Assembly: GCF_010692325.1 (NCBI RefSeq)
Contig: NZ_JAAHHW010000006.1
Location: 98,660 to 162,659, forward strand
Direction: 5' to 3'
Source: Moorena sp. SIO3I8
Lineage (GTDB): Bacteria > Cyanobacteriota > Cyanobacteriia > Cyanobacteriales > Coleofasciculaceae
Length of the DNA stretch: 64,000 bases
A program made the translations under genes and the position numbers. The notes beneath the pieces were generated by a model. The model made no database searches and had not been told where the DNA came from. It saw only the letters and a program-made list of their open reading frames with translations. This document shows positions 34,341 through 42,731 of this stretch, in pieces. Every line of letters starts with the position of its first letter. The stretch's first letter is position 1.

Positions 34341-34701
34341 CATATAGTTGTTTTTGACTATTTTTGCCTAAGTCCTAAACTAGTTTCATATTTCCTTAAA
34401 GCTCTCTTCACAACTTCCTTGATTATATTGATAATAACTTGATACAAGTTGTCCGGAGCATTTGATAAGATCATTATAATCAACGTCACTTGATTGTTTT
34501 TACAGAAACCTGGAACGGCATAGGAAGCTATAGTTATCAACTTCATTGAGGAGTTTGAGGGAGCTCCTGAATTATATTAGCGCTGTTAGTTATAACCTCT
34601 CGTTGCTAGGGAATTGATCAACTACCAATCTAATCAGCCATTAAAGTTAATTTTTGTTTGAACAGTCAGTAGTAACCAAATGTAGTCGAGATAATCTAAA
34701 A
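34341..34701. other. Gap with no supported gene
   Basis: AT-rich. A 62-codon minus-strand frame (34358-34546) shows no domain and no clear ribosome-binding site. Probably contains the promoter of the next, truncated gene. Confidence 0.4.
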
Positions 34702-34890
34702 ATGAAAAAAAAACTTGCCAAAATTGTTAATAATGCACTCACCAGTGTTGCTCTGTGTATTGCGATCGCATCTTACGTTTATAAAGCAGAGGCTGCTCCT
34801 GTGTTTTTGAATCTTTCCTGGGAAGGAATTAATGGGTTTACAGTTGAATTTATGTTCAGGTTCGACCAGCAGTTTGTACTGGTATTTTAA
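34702..34890 (+). pseudogene. 5' fragment of a secreted-protein gene
   Basis: 62 codons from the ATG at 34702: a signal peptide (KKLAKIVNNALTSVALCIAIA, cleavage after KAEA) followed by APVFLNLSWEGINGFTVEFM. That start is the type seen in cyanobacterial PEP-CTERM-like secreted proteins, which run to 200 aa or more. Here the frame stops after 40 mature residues (FRFDQQFVLVF). The following 500 bases hold only repeats, so the 3' part has been lost. Confidence 0.5.
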
Positions 34891-35416
34891 GATAAACCCT
34901 CCTAAATAGCCTCAAAAGCAGATGCAGATCTAGCGTCTATCAGCAGTATTTCCTTCTCTTGATGCAGTCGCTGCTGCACTTGGGTTTCGGTCATTGTGGT
35001 AGCGCCGACGTATGTCTGAGATCTTGCACCATTGTCATTAATCGTAGTCATTAATCGTAGGGTGGGCAGTGCCTACCAACGCGCTTTGCAAGCTTCATTA
35101 TCTGTCTGGTGCACTGCCCACCCTACATGAAACTTGGGTTTCGGTCATTGTGGTAGCGCCGACGTATTTCCCTAGCTCTGGTTGGCTTTCAGGGGATTTC
35201 GAGTTTAGAGCCTTTGAAAGTACCACTAGGAGCAATCGTTACCGAGAATAAAGTATAGCGCTGTGCCCAGGGAATAGGAAATAGTTAAAGAAACTGACCC
35301 CGGCGTGGGGAGATCGCCATCTTCCCATCTGCATCTTAGCGTGCTACTTTTACGAATTGGTATTATGAATTGATATTATTTCGGTGGTGCGTTCCAGGGT
35401 AAAATAAAATCTACTA
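34891..35416. repeat. Repeat-rich gap
   Basis: Two copies of TTGGGTTTCGGTCATTGTGG plus TAGCGCCGACGTAT (34980-35013 and 35133-35166) form a 34-bp direct repeat. GTAGGGTGGGCAGTGC (35058-35073) and its complement (35110-35125) form an inverted repeat of a type common in cyanobacteria. A 60-codon frame here is not supported. The promoter for the YeiH-type gene should be near 35340-35416. Confidence 0.7.
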
Positions 35417-36727
35417 ATGAGTCAAACAAAATGGTCTAACCTTTACAAATTAGAAGACTGGTGGTCTGTATGGATTGGTCTGCTGTTATTGGGGACAGTG
35501 TTTAGTGGCATCATAACCGTTGTGCCAAAGATGCCCAAATGGAAAGGGATAGATCTATTATCGGCACTCCCCTGGGAATTGCTTCCTAAACTGGCATTGC
35601 TCGCCATTGGTTTATGTGCTCTGTTTACCCTTGGCAACCTGGTAATGAAGGGAAAAGAAGGCAGAAACATGATACCAGGCTTTTTGGTTATCTTTCTTTT
35701 AGCAGTTTTATCCTATATACTGGGGAATTCACAGACCGCTAAAGCAATTAACCTCGGCTATGCTTTCTGGGCATTGTTGATTGGACTAATCATCAGCAAT
35801 ACTATTGGTACACCAAGGTGGATGATGCCAGCGGTGCGTACTGAATATTACATCAAGACTGGCTTAGTGATTCTCGGTGCAGAAATTCTCTTTAACCGAA
35901 TTGTGGAATTCGGACCCTATGGTTTAGCGATCGCTTGGCTGGTTACGCCTATTGTGATCATATTTATGTATCTGTTTGGTACTCGGGTTCTGAACATGCA
36001 GCAGAAATCACTGGTGATGGTAGTCGCCACATCCACATCAGTGTGTGGTGTATCAGCCGCTATTGCAGCAGCAGCAGCTTGTAAGGCTAAGAAAAACGAG
36101 TTGACTTTAGCTGTAGGGATGACTCTCATTTTTACCGTTGCCATGATGGTGATCATGCCCTTGTTTGTCAAGGCTGTGGGTATGAATGAATTAGTCAGTG
36201 GGGCATGGCTGGGGGGAACCATTGATTCTACTGGCGCAGTTGTCGCTGCTGGTGAAACAGTAGGGGAAATCGCTGGTCAAGCTGCTGCTTTAGTAAAGAT
36301 GATTCAAAATATGCTGATCGGCGTGATAGCTTTTGCGATCGCTTTATTTTGGGTCTTTTGTGTAGAGCGCGAGCCAAATGCTCCTAAACCACAAATGAGG
36401 GAATTATGGGTACGTTTGCCCAAGTTTATCTTAGGTTTTATAGCTGCTTCTGTGTTAGTATCCTTTGTTTTTATTCCCTTGATGGGAATGGATACAGTTA
36501 AAGGGATTCTTAGTCAAACCAAGACCTATCGCGGCTGGCTATTTTGTATCGCATTTTTGTCCATTGGTCTAGACTCGAACTTTCGGGATTTAGGGACACA
36601 ACTTCAGGGTGGTAAACCCATGATTCTTTATTTGGTAGGGCAGAGTTTTAACATTGTGCTGACTTTGGCTATAGCTTGGCTAATGTTAAGCGGAATTATT
36701 TTTCCTATACCGGAGTTAGCACAGTGA
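35417..36727 (+). CDS. YeiH-type putative sulfate exporter family transporter
   Basis: 436 aa, about ten membrane spans (LLLLGTVFSGIITVV, LAWLVTPIVIIFMYLF, IGVIAFAIALFWVFCV among them). Family landmarks: GYAFWALLIGLIISNTIG near residue 115, TGLVILGAEILF, TSTSVCGVSAAIAAAAACKAKK, GGTIDSTGAVVAAG near 270, and AFLSIGLDSNFRDL near the end. This is the UPF0324/YeiH family (PF03601). The substrate is not established; sulfate export has been proposed. The stop codon overlaps the start of the next small gene. Confidence 0.9.
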   Translation: MSQTKWSNLYKLEDWWSVWIGLLLLGTVFSGIITVVPKMPKWKGIDLLSALPWELLPKLALLAIGLCALFTLGNLVMKGKEGRNMIPGFLVIFLLAVLSYILGNSQTAKAINLGYAFWALLIGLIISNTIGTPRWMMPAVRTEYYIKTGLVILGAEILFNRIVEFGPYGLAIAWLVTPIVIIFMYLFGTRVLNMQQKSLVMVVATSTSVCGVSAAIAAAAACKAKKNELTLAVGMTLIFTVAMMVIMPLFVKAVGMNELVSGAWLGGTIDSTGAVVAAGETVGEIAGQAAALVKMIQNMLIGVIAFAIALFWVFCVEREPNAPKPQMRELWVRLPKFILGFIAASVLVSFVFIPLMGMDTVKGILSQTKTYRGWLFCIAFLSIGLDSNFRDLGTQLQGGKPMILYLVGQSFNIVLTLAIAWLMLSGIIFPIPELAQ

Positions 36728-36912
36728 TAAACACTATCCGAAAATCCCTAATCTTTTTGATGAGTATTTGCGCACTTCCCCTACTACTGTGGTTATTGAA
36801 TAGCTTGATAGTAGATGGTTATTTGGGGTCGAGCGTACAGGATATTTACGAAAACGAGAGTGATGCTTCAGGAATTTTCTGGACAGATGTAGAGATACTA
36901 TCTCAAGATTAG
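36724..36912 (+). CDS. Small membrane protein coupled to the YeiH-type gene
   Basis: 62 aa from a GTG that overlaps the upstream stop codon (GTGA arrangement), suggesting translational coupling. MINTIRKSLIFLMSICALPLL followed by LWLLNSLIV is one membrane span; the tail (GYLGSSVQDIYENESDASG) is acidic and probably periplasmic. Not recognised. It could be a small subunit or regulator of the transporter. A terminator follows 12 bp later. Confidence 0.55.
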   Translation: MINTIRKSLIFLMSICALPLLLWLLNSLIVDGYLGSSVQDIYENESDASGIFWTDVEILSQD

Positions 36913-36923
36913 CCTACTCAACT

Positions 36924-36956
36924 ATAGCAGTTATCAATTGGGTTGGTAACTGCTCT
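36924..36956 (+). terminator. Hairpin after the YeiH operon
   Basis: AGCAGTTA (36926-36933) and TAACTGCT (36947-36954) form an 8-bp stem, extended by flanking TATA/TATA. A U-tract is lacking, as in many cyanobacterial terminators. It also sits at the 3' end of the convergent Uma2 gene and may serve both. Confidence 0.6.
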
Positions 36957-36961
36957 ATATA

Positions 36962-37537
36962 TCAGATAATTTCTGATAAATTTAAAGTAAATCCAGGCAA
37001 AACATCTTCTCCTGATAAGGTTTTTGGAGATTGGATAATTTCTACATCTTGATTGGGACGATAGATTTCCACAACCTTATTTTGGGGATCAATTAACCAT
37101 CCTAATCTAGCGCCATTTTCCATATACTCTCTTACTTTAGCTTGCACCATTTTCAGGGAATCACTCGGAGAACGCAATTCCAACACAAAATCAGGACATA
37201 AAGGAACAAATTTATCCTGTTCTTCTGGTGTTAACTCTTCCCAACGCTCTCGTTTAATCCAAGACGCATCAGGAGAACGATTTGCTCCATTAGGCAATTT
37301 AAATCCTGTATTAGAGTCAAATGCAACACCAAGTTTCATTTGACTGCTCCACAATTCTAGTTGAGTCGATAGTTTAATATTTTGTCTACCTGTATTTCCT
37401 CCCGTAGGTGACATGATGATTAAATCTCCTTCAGAGGTGCGCTCAAATCTTAAATCCCTGTTATCTTGACAAAGCCGGAAAAATTGTTCGTCACTCAAAT
37501 TAATAGTTAATTCGAGGGTATCAGGTAAATATACCAT
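36962..37537 (-). CDS. Uma2 family endonuclease-like protein
   Basis: 191 aa, PD-(D/E)xK-like fold of the Uma2/DUF820 type, very common in cyanobacteria. Core: FDSNTGFKLPNGANRSPDASW (Asp in the SPDAS motif), then CPDFVLELRSPSD (the E-x-R/K position) and KVREYMENGARLGWLIDP. These residues correspond to the nuclease site of the fold, but activity and target have not been established for most members. The gene stands alone. Confidence 0.88.
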   Translation of the reverse strand: MVYLPDTLELTINLSDEQFFRLCQDNRDLRFERTSEGDLIIMSPTGGNTGRQNIKLSTQLELWSSQMKLGVAFDSNTGFKLPNGANRSPDASWIKRERWEELTPEEQDKFVPLCPDFVLELRSPSDSLKMVQAKVREYMENGARLGWLIDPQNKVVEIYRPNQDVEIIQSPKTLSGEDVLPGFTLNLSEII

Positions 37538-37599
37538 CTTAATTAGCTTCCAAATTATACAACAATTTCCTGAATTAAAAAAGATAATTTAAGTGATTT

Positions 37600-38394
37600 T
37601 TAACTATCAATTTTTAAAACTTCAACCATCGCGTGATAAGCAGCTTTAGGACGATAGGATTCATCGAAAGGTAGAGGAGAATCTGGTTTACCAAAGAAAT
37701 CCGGAATCCAGGAATGATGATCTGCAAATTCCCAAGTTAAGAAGGCTGTACAATTGGGAGCCTCTAAACAAACTTGCAGGATATCTCGATATACCTTTGT
37801 CTGAGCAGCCACCCGTTCTTCTTGTGTGCCGCTACCATCATGGATTTTTACGTCCATCTCCGTGACCTGAACCTGCAATCCCAACTCACCCAGACGCTTC
37901 ATGTTTGCTGCTATGTCTTCTGGCTTAGGAGGATTTTGAATACTAACGTGCATTTGAAAGCCAATGCCGTGAATTGGGACATCCCGTTGTCGCAATTCTT
38001 TGACCATGGCATAAATCGCATCTGACTTTGCCCCAAGTCCTTCTCCACTGTAGTCATTATAAAACAAGGGAACTGTGGGGTCAGCTTCATGAGCCCAGCG
38101 AAATGCCAACTCAACGTATTCTGGTCCAATGCCGCGCAACCAAATTGTATCTCGTTTCCTTTGTCCTGCTGAGTCTTGGTCTGCTACCGCTTCATTGACC
38201 ACATCCCAAGCTGCTAATTGTCCCCGATAGTGACCAACAACAGTATGAATATGTTGTCGCAGGATATGGATTAACTCTTCCGGTGTCCATTGTCCGTGGG
38301 TTAGCCACCAAGGCACACTATGATGCCAAACTAGATTATGACCGCGCACCTGCATGTGATTGGCTTTCGCAATGGCTACAAAGTTATCAGCAGC
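37600..38394 (-). pseudogene. GH10 endo-1,4-beta-xylanase, 3' part (split by an IS605-type element)
   Basis: The part from the codon after the insertion (AADNFVAIAKANHMQVRGHN) to the stop. It contains the GH10 acid/base (AWDVVNEAVA) and nucleophile (LQVQVTEMDVKI) glutamates, the His/Trp substrate motif RGHNLVWH, and a normal C terminus (WEFADHHSWIPDF). The 5' part is at 40304-40501 on the far side of the element. Removing the element restores YNFD-AADNF in frame. An ATG at 38355 gives a 251-codon frame, but this lacks the first strand and helix of the barrel, so activity is unlikely. The intact enzyme would cleave xylan. No signal peptide is seen. Confidence 0.88.
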
Positions 38395-38414
38395 ATGAAG
38401 TCTCCCCCAGCATC

Positions 38415-39797
38415 CTACGGATAACTGGGGGTGTCAAAACCCACTACACTAGAACTAGGAGTGTTCCAGAGTGTAGAAAGCGTAACAGCCCGACTTCTAG
38501 GCGCTAAACGGGTTCTTTTGCCACGTTTAGCCTCACCCTTTTTATGGACAAGCTCATAGAACCAATACTTTGCAGCAATGTTGTAAGTTGCCTGCAAATC
38601 TGTGTTGTATCGTTTCCCAGTTGGGAATGTACACAGACCATAGTTTTTAGAATCGCGTTTGACCGAACCCGAACCATCATAGGCATTGCTGGAAGTGCCC
38701 CTAGGATTGACGTACTTAACCGTACCGCCTAGTTCATTCCACTTGGCTTCAGTCCAGGTTGCAATAGCCCTGTGAAGCCATCCATGGAAGCGTTGGCGCA
38801 GATTAGAACGTTTCCGTCCGCCTCTAGGTTTCCAGCCTAAGAGAAGCTCAAACACAATAAATTTGGCTCCCCACGCTTCCGCAAAGTCCACCAGTTCTCT
38901 AGAGACAGAGTGAGCAATCTGGGTATTGATGTTGCTAGCCTTGCGGTAGTTGCCCCGACAAAAACCTTTATGCAACTTCCCATTGCTCAGACTGGCTTTT
39001 TTGCTGATTCCCTTGAGTCGTTTATCTCTGCGGTCTATGTCTCTACCAGGGTGAATGAAGCGCCTAGCTAGAACAGTGCCATCTGAGGTAACAACTGAAG
39101 CAACAGCAGTGGTATTGATGCCAAGATCAACTGACACGACTCTATTAGTTTCCTGCCTGTCATCTGGATTGCATCTGAACGGGACCCAGAGGTGACACTT
39201 TTTCTCGTTGACGATGAGATAGGGTGACAGCTTCTCATTGGTATCAAGCAAATGACGTTTGTATCCAGGTTCGATTTCTACCGGAACGAGGGTCCATACC
39301 CAGTCTGTGCCAGTGAAAACCTTAATCTTGGCGGTATCCATCGCAGCACCAAACAAGATGCACTGACCTTGGTACAGGGCAGGGTAACAGCCACAATCAG
39401 CGTTTAGCCGTGGTGGTTTAGCGTCTCTGCGCTTTCTGATTCCTGATTGCCACTCCATATAACGGGTGACAAATGAGGAAACTTGACCAATGGCAAAACT
39501 GATAGCAGACCTCCGGTAGTAGGAAGGGAACTTATAGAAACGACGAATGAAGTACTCGTACTTAGGATATTGATTCTGACGTGTCTTGTGCATCAACCGC
39601 TCAACCGCTGGAATTCTTTGCTTGCTGGAAAGACCACCTAGTTCAGGCCAATGGGTAAACACGACGCTAATCAACCCACGACAAATAGAACGGAACTCTT
39701 GAACTGTCAGCCTTAGAAGTTGACGTTGTAGCTGAGATGGCTTTAACTGCCATTTGTCCGTCCTAATTAAATCCTTTCGTCGTTTTTTCTGTGCCAT
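38415..39797 (-). CDS. tnpB: TnpB of the IS605-type element
   Basis: About 460 aa from the ATG at 39797 (MAQKKRRKDLIRTD); a longer frame opens at 39815. The RuvC residues are present: Asp in VVSVDLGINTTAVAS, Glu in KFIVFELLLGWKP, Asp in NTDLQATYNIAAK. The zinc ribbon is degenerate: the stretch PRGTSSNAYDGSGSVKRDSK has no paired CxxC, a variant I recall from other cyanobacterial TnpBs. An omega RNA would be made from the 3' end, with its guide from the xylanase gene next to 38395. The gene is divergent from tnpA with about 31 bp between start codons. Confidence 0.88.
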   Translation of the reverse strand: MAQKKRRKDLIRTDKWQLKPSQLQRQLLRLTVQEFRSICRGLISVVFTHWPELGGLSSKQRIPAVERLMHKTRQNQYPKYEYFIRRFYKFPSYYRRSAISFAIGQVSSFVTRYMEWQSGIRKRRDAKPPRLNADCGCYPALYQGQCILFGAAMDTAKIKVFTGTDWVWTLVPVEIEPGYKRHLLDTNEKLSPYLIVNEKKCHLWVPFRCNPDDRQETNRVVSVDLGINTTAVASVVTSDGTVLARRFIHPGRDIDRRDKRLKGISKKASLSNGKLHKGFCRGNYRKASNINTQIAHSVSRELVDFAEAWGAKFIVFELLLGWKPRGGRKRSNLRQRFHGWLHRAIATWTEAKWNELGGTVKYVNPRGTSSNAYDGSGSVKRDSKNYGLCTFPTGKRYNTDLQATYNIAAKYWFYELVHKKGEAKRGKRTRLAPRSRAVTLSTLWNTPSSSVVGFDTPSYP

Positions 39798-39828
39798 AAT
39801 GACTAATATTAGCATATGTCGTTAACCC

Positions 39829-40248
39829 ATGGCTAGACAGTTAAACCGCCATGCTCACAGTGTCACAGCATTGAGTGTGCATATGGTTTTTGTCACGAAA
39901 TATCGCCATGCTTGCATCACGGATGATATGTTGAAACGTATTCGTGAAATCATCGCCAAGATGTGTCTTAAGCGTGGTTGCATCCTAATGGATTGCCAGA
40001 CTGACTTAGGCAAGCGTGACCATATTCACCTTTTAATAGACAAACATCCCAATATTTCCGAATCTGAGCTAGCAATGGCACTTAAAACCATCACCAGTCG
40101 AGAGATCCGGAAAGAGTTTGCACAATATCTGAAGCAGTTCTATTGGAAGCCTGTTTTTTGGAAGCGTGGTTACTGTGCTGTATCAGCTGGGGGAGCCAGT
40201 CTCGACAAGCTGAAGGAGTACATGGAAGCCCAAGGGAATGCAGACTAG
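39829..40248 (+). CDS. tnpA: IS200/IS605 Y1 transposase TnpA
   Basis: 139 aa. HUH-type single-strand transposase: the metal-binding His-hydrophobic-His motif is in RDHIHLLID (about residues 60-67), and the catalytic tyrosine is in LKEYMEAQG near the C terminus. The N-terminal beta strand HSVTALSVHMVFVTKYRH is typical. It cuts and joins single-stranded ends by recognising the hairpins at each end. Length and motifs are complete, so it is probably active. Confidence 0.93.
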   Translation: MARQLNRHAHSVTALSVHMVFVTKYRHACITDDMLKRIREIIAKMCLKRGCILMDCQTDLGKRDHIHLLIDKHPNISESELAMALKTITSREIRKEFAQYLKQFYWKPVFWKRGYCAVSAGGASLDKLKEYMEAQGNAD

Positions 40249-40303
40249 CCCCAAGACCCCTCACCCCCACCTGCTTCGCAAAGTGGGGGAATGTTGGGTT
40301 TCA

Positions 40304-40501
40304 GTCAAAATTATAGTGATGGCGTTGGGGCTGTAGCGGCTCAAACTTCATGATATAAGTTGGTGTCACAATGTTATATTCACGCATCAACACCTCCCGA
40401 TAACTAGGATCCTCCCGCAACGGTTCCATAGACACTCCTGTTCCAATCGCCAATTTACGCTTTTGTGCCAAGGAACGTAAATTACTGTTATTTGTATTCA
40501 T
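40304..40501 (-). pseudogene. GH10 endo-1,4-beta-xylanase, 5' part (split by an IS605-type element)
   Basis: 66 codons: MNTNNSNLRSLAQKRKLAIG leads into TGVSMEPLREDPSYREVL and VTPTYIMKFEPLQPQRHHYNFD, the usual N-terminal strand-helix-strand of GH10. The frame then enters the insertion and stops at once. The start at 40501 is the only ATG in the homologous region. There is no signal peptide. Confidence 0.85.
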
Positions 40502-40685
40502 CTCAATTTCTGCCGTTGACTGTTGACTGTTGACTGTTGAGTGTTAACCTACCAACCTTAAACTTTAAACCTTAAACTTTAAACCTTAAACCTGCAACCT
40601 GCAACGTTCAACCTGCAACGTTCAACCTGCAACGTTCAACCTGCAACGTTCAACCTGCAACCTGCAACGTTCAATCCTTTTACTT
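40502..40685. repeat. 7-bp and 14-bp repeats upstream of the xylanase gene
   Basis: TGACTGT units (about 40515-40540), then TTAAACC/TTAAACT units and repeated CAACCTGCAACGTT (about 40554-40672). No gene. Confidence 0.85.
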
Positions 40686-41822
40686 TCATATTCCAGTGAT
40701 TAATTTTCGATATCGCATCCCTGGTGACTGAGACACTAATCCCATGAGTTCCAACTGTAACAAGGCACTGGATACTAAGCCTGCTTCTAAAGCTGCTTGC
40801 TGGACAATGATATCGAATGGGGTTGGTTCAAATGCGATCGCATCCAACACTTTTGCCAATTCTGGCTCTAAGGTTGGTACGGGTAAAGCGGGTAAAGGTT
40901 GTTCTAGAGCCGAGTGGGGGTCAAGTTCTGGAATAGCTCCGAGCATTTCCAACAAGTGACCTTCACTTAAAATTACATGGGCACCCCGATTTAACAGTCC
41001 CAAACAACCAATAGAATTGGGATTATCTAAGGAACCTGGTAGTGCATAGACATCCCGACAGAACTCATTGGCTAGCCTAGCAGTAATTAGCGCTCCGGAC
41101 TTGTTAGGCGCTTCCATCACTAAAACTGCACGACTTAAACCAGCAATAATCCGATTCCGTTGGGGAAAGTTGGAGCGTGCGGGTTTCGTACTGGCTGGAT
41201 ACTCGCTGATTACCAATCCCTGCTCTTGAATTTGTTTATAAAGATAACTATTGCTCAAGGGATATACCACATCAAGACCAGTTCCCAAAACTGCTATGGT
41301 CCTACCACCCGCTTCCAGACACCCACGATGGGCTTGTGTATCAATTCCCACTGCCATACCGGACACCACTGTAAAACCATGCTTAGCAAGGGTAGCACTG
41401 ATTTTGCGAGTCCAACGTTTACCGTATTCGGTGGGATTGCGGGTACCCACAATACCGACTATCGGCTTGCTACCGTAATTTTCTTGTAGATCAAGTAGTC
41501 CGCTATAGTATAGCGTTGCAGGAGGACTAGGAATTTCTAGTAACAAGCGGGGATACTCCCCATCCGCTGGTGTCCAGAAACAAGGATTTTTGACCAAGTG
41601 TTGCTCAAGTAGCTGTTCCGGATTAGTTTGCCCACGCATTTTCACTACTCTTTCGATCAGCCGCACCCCGAACCCTTCAACTGCTCCTAACTCTGAAGCT
41701 GAAGCTTTCCAAGCCTCTGCTAGAGTCCCAAACTGTTGCTGTAGCCGTTGGAGCAATACTGATCCGATACCGGGAACTTCGGACCATGCCAGCCAGTACG
41801 CACGTTCTTCTTCCTTGGTCAA
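40686..41822 (-). CDS. dprA: DNA-processing protein DprA (Smf)
   Basis: 378 aa. An N-terminal helix-hairpin-helix-like segment (WSEVPGIGSVLLQRLQQQFG) precedes a Rossmann-like core with GIVGTRNPTEYGKRW, VVSGMAVGIDTQAHRGCLEAG, VLGTGLDVVYP and SEYPASTKPARSNFPQRNRI, the family's signature blocks. A C-terminal winged-helix-like DML1 domain follows (TPFDIIVQQAALEAGLVSS). DprA loads RecA onto incoming single-stranded DNA in natural transformation. The gene stands alone upstream of a short repeat array. Its sequence appears intact. Confidence 0.95.
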   Translation of the reverse strand: MTKEEERAYWLAWSEVPGIGSVLLQRLQQQFGTLAEAWKASASELGAVEGFGVRLIERVVKMRGQTNPEQLLEQHLVKNPCFWTPADGEYPRLLLEIPSPPATLYYSGLLDLQENYGSKPIVGIVGTRNPTEYGKRWTRKISATLAKHGFTVVSGMAVGIDTQAHRGCLEAGGRTIAVLGTGLDVVYPLSNSYLYKQIQEQGLVISEYPASTKPARSNFPQRNRIIAGLSRAVLVMEAPNKSGALITARLANEFCRDVYALPGSLDNPNSIGCLGLLNRGAHVILSEGHLLEMLGAIPELDPHSALEQPLPALPVPTLEPELAKVLDAIAFEPTPFDIIVQQAALEAGLVSSALLQLELMGLVSQSPGMRYRKLITGI

Positions 41823-41946
41823 TCGCTTCGCTCCAATTATAAATTATCAATTTATATTTCAAAAATACCCCATAATTTGAATTATAAATTTTCAAAAAAA
41901 ATATAATTTTCTTAATTCTTAATTCTTCATTCTTCATTCTTAATTC

Positions 41947-42660
41947 TTAAACTGGATGCTGTCCATAAAACGGCAGTACTTCTGACCAGTTGGGGCACTT
42001 TCCCTGTTGCCAATCGAGATAAGCAAGTTCCAAAACACCCCTAGCATAACTCCCCAAATTTGCCGGAGCCTCTAGCAATCGTAATGGTGTTTCTAAGGTA
42101 TCCAACACTTGTTTCCATTGATCTGAAGTCATGACAGCATCTGGTAATATCTTGCTCAGCCCCAGACCAGCTATTGATGGCTGATAGATGGCGGTATACA
42201 GCTGGCCTCGTTGGGCAGGCATTTGAATGGCAATCTGTTCGCTTAGCGTGGGCGTAGCGCATGTGCTAATTGCTGATTCTGAGTTTTCTTGATACATAGC
42301 TCCCTCTTCCCGCTCTTCCCGTTCTTCTCTCTCTTGCCCTAACCATGCGATCGCTGCCAGTGTAGAAATGCCAAATAGGGGAATATCTAACTGTTGTGCT
42401 AGGGTACGAGCAGTAACTATACCGATACGGGTACTCGTAAAGCTACCCGGTCCGATAGCTACCGCAATGAATTCTAAGTTTTCCCAAGTTTGGGAATTGA
42501 GAAATTCAGTCAAGTGCTGATGCAATTGGCCAGACAACTCTCGCCCTAAGTCCCAAGTTTGGCAGCGGGTATCCCTGGCAAAGTTACTGGTCACTAGCCC
42601 CAATTGAGGACTAGTGGTGTGAAGGGCAAGAGCATATTTGTTTGCTTCGAGAATCGGCAT
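41947..42660 (-). CDS. tsaB: tRNA threonylcarbamoyladenosine (t6A) synthesis protein TsaB
   Basis: About 237 aa from the ATG at 42660 (MPILEANKYALALHTTSPQ); the frame is open to 42726 but homology starts near 42630. ASKHA-fold motifs: ALALHTTS, VAIGPGSFTSTRIGI near residue 84, and LDIPLFGISTLAAIAW. TsaB works with TsaD and TsaE to make t6A on ANN-decoding tRNAs. Around residues 133-141 (TCATPTLSEQ) the sequence translates a GC-rich dispersed repeat (42237-42263), inserted after a low-complexity Glu/Arg stretch (QEREEREEREEG). It overlaps no neighbour; the divergent aminotransferase starts 71 bp away. Confidence 0.9.
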   Translation of the reverse strand: MPILEANKYALALHTTSPQLGLVTSNFARDTRCQTWDLGRELSGQLHQHLTEFLNSQTWENLEFIAVAIGPGSFTSTRIGIVTARTLAQQLDIPLFGISTLAAIAWLGQEREEREEREEGAMYQENSESAISTCATPTLSEQIAIQMPAQRGQLYTAIYQPSIAGLGLSKILPDAVMTSDQWKQVLDTLETPLRLLEAPANLGSYARGVLELAYLDWQQGKCPNWSEVLPFYGQHPV

Positions 42661-42731
42661 TTGTTGGTATGATTTTCGATTGGAGAAGTCTTGATTAAGT
42701 ACCCTCACTCGCCAAAAGGTAATCACTATCC

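Larger units (their letters stand above)
38395..40303. mobile_element. IS200/IS605 element with divergent tnpA and tnpB, inserted in a GH10 gene
   Basis: About 1.9 kb. The ends are fixed by the interrupted xylanase reading frame to within 1 bp. Subterminal hairpins are visible at both ends: CCCCCAG/CTGGGGG (38404-38431) and CCCCCAC/GTGGGGG (40264-40289). On the minus strand the host sequence next to the tnpA-side end is TTGAC, a plausible target pentamer (compare TTGAT). The element carries both a Y1 transposase and a TnpB and may be complete and active. There is no target-site duplication, as expected for this family. Confidence 0.9.

Noticed and set aside
34358..34546. 62-codon minus-strand frame
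   Set aside because: No domain, no ribosome-binding site; overlaps nothing but has no support.
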